Assembly (NCBI GenBank): GCA_902556905.1
Contig: CACDYK010000011.1
Location: forward strand, 1 to 47,810
Origin: an uncultured Pelagibacteraceae bacterium
GTDB lineage: Bacteria; Pseudomonadota; Alphaproteobacteria; Pelagibacterales; Pelagibacteraceae
Direction of reading: 5' to 3'
Length of the DNA stretch: 47,810 bases
Position numbers and translations under genes: made by a program. The notes under the pieces are model-generated. The model saw only the letters and a list, made by a program, of their open reading frames with translations. It ran no database searches and had not been told where the DNA came from. Shown piece after piece: positions 45,945 to 47,810 of the stretch; position 1 is the first letter of the stretch, and each line of letters opens with the position of its first letter.

Positions 45945-46630
45945 TGACAAAAAATTTATTAAAAAGAATTATTACTTCAATCTTTTTGTTAATATTGTTG
46001 CTAATTATAAACTTCAATAATAAACTAATTTTTGTTTTATCAATTTTAATATTAAGCTTGTTAGTTTGTTTAGAAGCTAGTAATATATTTTCAAAATTAA
46101 CAGAAAACCAATTTTCAAAAAAGTTTCCTGTAAAAAAATTTAATATAAAATTTCTTTTTTTAAATTTATCAACTTTTCTTTATGTTTTTTTTATATTTTG
46201 TTATTTTTCTTATAAGTTACACAATACACTGGGTCCCTACTTTTTTCTTTATGTCGTATTCATATGTTTTTTTACTGATATTGGTGGTTACATATTTGGA
46301 AAAATTATAGGTGGAAAAAAATTAACAAAAATTAGCCCAAATAAAACAATATCAGGTACTATAGGTTCGTTCTTATTAAGTATTGTCCCACTAATTTTTT
46401 TTTTAAATATAGAAAATATAGAAATTGAATTTAATCTGAAACATCTTTTGTTTGTTTTATTAGTTTCTTTAGTAAGTCAATTAGGAGATTTATTCATTTC
46501 CTTTTTAAAAAGAAAAGCTAAACTTAAAGACACAGGTAAATTATTACCTGGTCATGGAGGAGTTTTAGATAGAGTAGACGGAATTATTTTTGCTGTTCCA
46601 TTTTCTTATTTTTTACTAAAATTACTTTAA
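45944..46630 (+). CDS. cdsA: Phosphatidate cytidylyltransferase
   Basis: 228 aa with about seven helices. The CDP-alcohol donor signature, LKDTGKLLPGHGGVLDRVDGIIFAVP, occupies about residues 196-219, preceded by SFLKRKAK. The conserved GGKKLTKISPNKTISGTIG segment lies near 122-140. It makes CDP-diacylglycerol for phospholipids. At 228 aa it is at the short end for the family (about 265-285), with fewer N-terminal helices. It abuts dxr directly. Confidence 0.93.
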   Translation: MTKNLLKRIITSIFLLILLLIINFNNKLIFVLSILILSLLVCLEASNIFSKLTENQFSKKFPVKKFNIKFLFLNLSTFLYVFFIFCYFSYKLHNTLGPYFFLYVVFICFFTDIGGYIFGKIIGGKKLTKISPNKTISGTIGSFLLSIVPLIFFLNIENIEIEFNLKHLLFVLLVSLVSQLGDLFISFLKRKAKLKDTGKLLPGHGGVLDRVDGIIFAVPFSYFLLKLL

Positions 46631-47791
46631 ATGAAAAAAAAATTAGCGATACTTGGTTCGACAGGATCTATTGGTAAAATATTAATAGATATAATTAAAA
46701 AAAATAAAAAAAGTTTTAAGGTAGTTCTTCTTACAGCCAATAAAAACTATGAAGAAATATTAAATCAAGCAAAAGTTCTTGGTGTAAAAAATATAATAAT
46801 CACAGATAAAGTATCATATTTAAAACTCAAAAGAAAAAAAATAAGGAATATAAAAGTTTTTAACAACTACGATTCTTTTAATGTCATTTTTAAAAAAAAA
46901 GTTGATTATGTGATGAGCTCAATATCAGGAATATATGGTCTTGAGCCAACTATTAAAATTATTAAACATACAAAAAAAATTGCAATTGCAAATAAGGAAT
47001 CAATAATTTGTGGTTGGCATCTTATTAAGAAAGATTTAAAAAAGTATAAAACATCATTTATACCAGTTGACTCAGAACATTTTTCTATTTTTTACTCCTT
47101 AAAAGGTAATAAAATTTCAAATATAGAAAAAATTTTCTTAACTGCTTCAGGTGGACCATTAAACAATATACCAATAAAAGAATTCAAAAATGTTAAAATT
47201 TCAAAGGCTATAAATCACCCTAATTGGAAAATGGGTAAGAAAATATCTGTTGATTCAGCAACTATGATGAATAAAGTTTTTGAAATTATAGAGGCAAAAA
47301 AAATATTCAATTTAAAATATGAAATACTTGATATATTAGTACATCCATCATCATATATTCATGCCATTACTAAATTTAATGATGGTATGATAAATATAAT
47401 AGCCCATGATACCAACATGAGAATTCCTATATTTAATTCGCTGTATGACAACAAAGATAACAAATTATCAACAAATAAATTAGATATAAAGAAATTAAAT
47501 TTTCTTAATTTTAAAAAAGTAGATACAAATAAATTTCCCTCAATTAAAATTATTAAAAAACTTAAAAATACCCAATCTCTTCTAGAAACAATTATTGTTT
47601 TAGCTAATGACGAGTTAGTAAATCTTTTTTTATTAAAAAAGATCAATTTTACTGATATAGTTAATAATCTTCAAAAATTAATTAATATGAGAGAATTTAA
47701 AATTTACAATCATAGAAAACCAGGAAATATAAACTCTATAATTTCTTTAAATAATCATATTCGTAATACAGTTAACAAGATGATTTTATAG
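46631..47791 (+). CDS. dxr: 1-deoxy-D-xylulose 5-phosphate reductoisomerase
   Basis: 386 aa. NADPH motif LGSTGSIGKILIDII (8-22), ANKESIICGW (about 119-128), metal/substrate segment VDSEHFSIFYSL (about 145-156), flexible loop HPNWKMGKKISVDSATMMNK (about 196-215). It catalyses the second step of the MEP isoprenoid pathway, which supplies uppS upstream. The lysine content is high even for this window. It is followed 5 bases later by another ATG. Confidence 0.96.
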   Translation: MKKKLAILGSTGSIGKILIDIIKKNKKSFKVVLLTANKNYEEILNQAKVLGVKNIIITDKVSYLKLKRKKIRNIKVFNNYDSFNVIFKKKVDYVMSSISGIYGLEPTIKIIKHTKKIAIANKESIICGWHLIKKDLKKYKTSFIPVDSEHFSIFYSLKGNKISNIEKIFLTASGGPLNNIPIKEFKNVKISKAINHPNWKMGKKISVDSATMMNKVFEIIEAKKIFNLKYEILDILVHPSSYIHAITKFNDGMINIIAHDTNMRIPIFNSLYDNKDNKLSTNKLDIKKLNFLNFKKVDTNKFPSIKIIKKLKNTQSLLETIIVLANDELVNLFLLKKINFTDIVNNLQKLINMREFKIYNHRKPGNINSIISLNNHIRNTVNKMIL

Positions 47792-47796
47792 TTATT

Positions 47797-47810
47797 ATGA
47801 ATTTAATATG
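47797..47810 (+). CDS. Start of the next gene, possibly rseP (partial)
   Basis: ATG at 47797 opens a frame (Met-Asn-Leu-Ile) that runs off the window 5 bases after dxr. In many Alphaproteobacteria the gene after dxr is the site-2 protease rseP/mmpA, but nothing in these four codons proves it. Confidence 0.35.

Noticed and set aside
1..47810. CRISPR arrays, insertion sequences, prophage or integrase genes
   Set aside because: None seen: no spaced direct repeats, transposase or integrase motifs; the tRNA genes have no adjacent integrase or att-like duplication that I could find.

Overview
The window is a piece of a very AT-rich, gene-dense chromosome. Protein families and gene order (tig-clpP-clpX-lon; nuoA-N-birA-coaX-rnj-DUF1467-proS-lolCD-dnaE; rpsB-tsf-frr-uppS-cdsA-dxr) are alphaproteobacterial. 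The extreme AT content, overlapping genes, near-absence of spacers and many SD-less starts point to the SAR11 clade (Pelagibacterales, Candidatus Pelagibacter or a close relative). I infer this from style and synteny; no 16S gene is present. I see no CRISPR, IS element, prophage or rRNA.

Layout. (1) 1-6570 is a catabolic/uptake region: a short-chain dehydrogenase, an aldehyde dehydrogenase and a 3-hydroxyisobutyrate-dehydrogenase-like reductase in one tightly coupled operon, then a TRAP transporter (dctP, dctQ, dctM) behind a spacer with several inverted repeats, with a terminator-like hairpin between the binding protein and the membrane subunits. (2) 6574-10542 is accessory: a DMT/EamA exporter facing left, an NCS1-type permease, a second SDR, a secreted DUF3047 protein and a tiny membrane protein. 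(3) 10600-12829 holds small housekeeping or unknown genes: a YbgC thioesterase, a family-5 uracil-DNA glycosylase, a secreted histidine phosphatase, two unrecognised mini-proteins and a DUF1289 protein. (4) 12932-18893 is tRNA-Leu followed by the protein-quality-control set trigger factor, ClpP, ClpX and Lon. (5) 18945-33068 is tRNA-Val, tRNA-Asp and the complete 14-gene complex I operon nuoA-N. (6) 33068-42915 is biotin ligase, pantothenate kinase, RNase J, a DUF1467 protein, ProRS, the Lol lipoprotein exporter and the DNA polymerase III alpha subunit, mostly with overlapping ends. (7) 42923-47810 is an rpsB leader RNA, then S2, EF-Ts, ribosome recycling factor, UppS, CdsA, Dxr and the first codons of a further gene, probably rseP. 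pyrH, usually between tsf and frr, is not there.

How it fits together. The left end looks like a cassette that takes up one or more unidentified small organic acids and oxidises an alcohol/aldehyde/acid series. The remainder is core growth machinery: folding and proteolysis, respiration, replication, translation, and isoprenoid and lipid supply.

The points most worth checking are the rpsB leader with a possible pseudoknot over its ribosome-binding site, the operator-like palindromes before dctP, four genes whose -10-like box lies only 6-7 bases before the start codon (possible leaderless mRNAs), tig starting 11 bases after a tRNA, the lysine-rich tail of trigger factor, the short biotin ligase, the absence of pyrH, and three unrecognised small genes. 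All residue numbers were counted by hand from the translations, and family assignments rest on recognised motifs, not on database searches.
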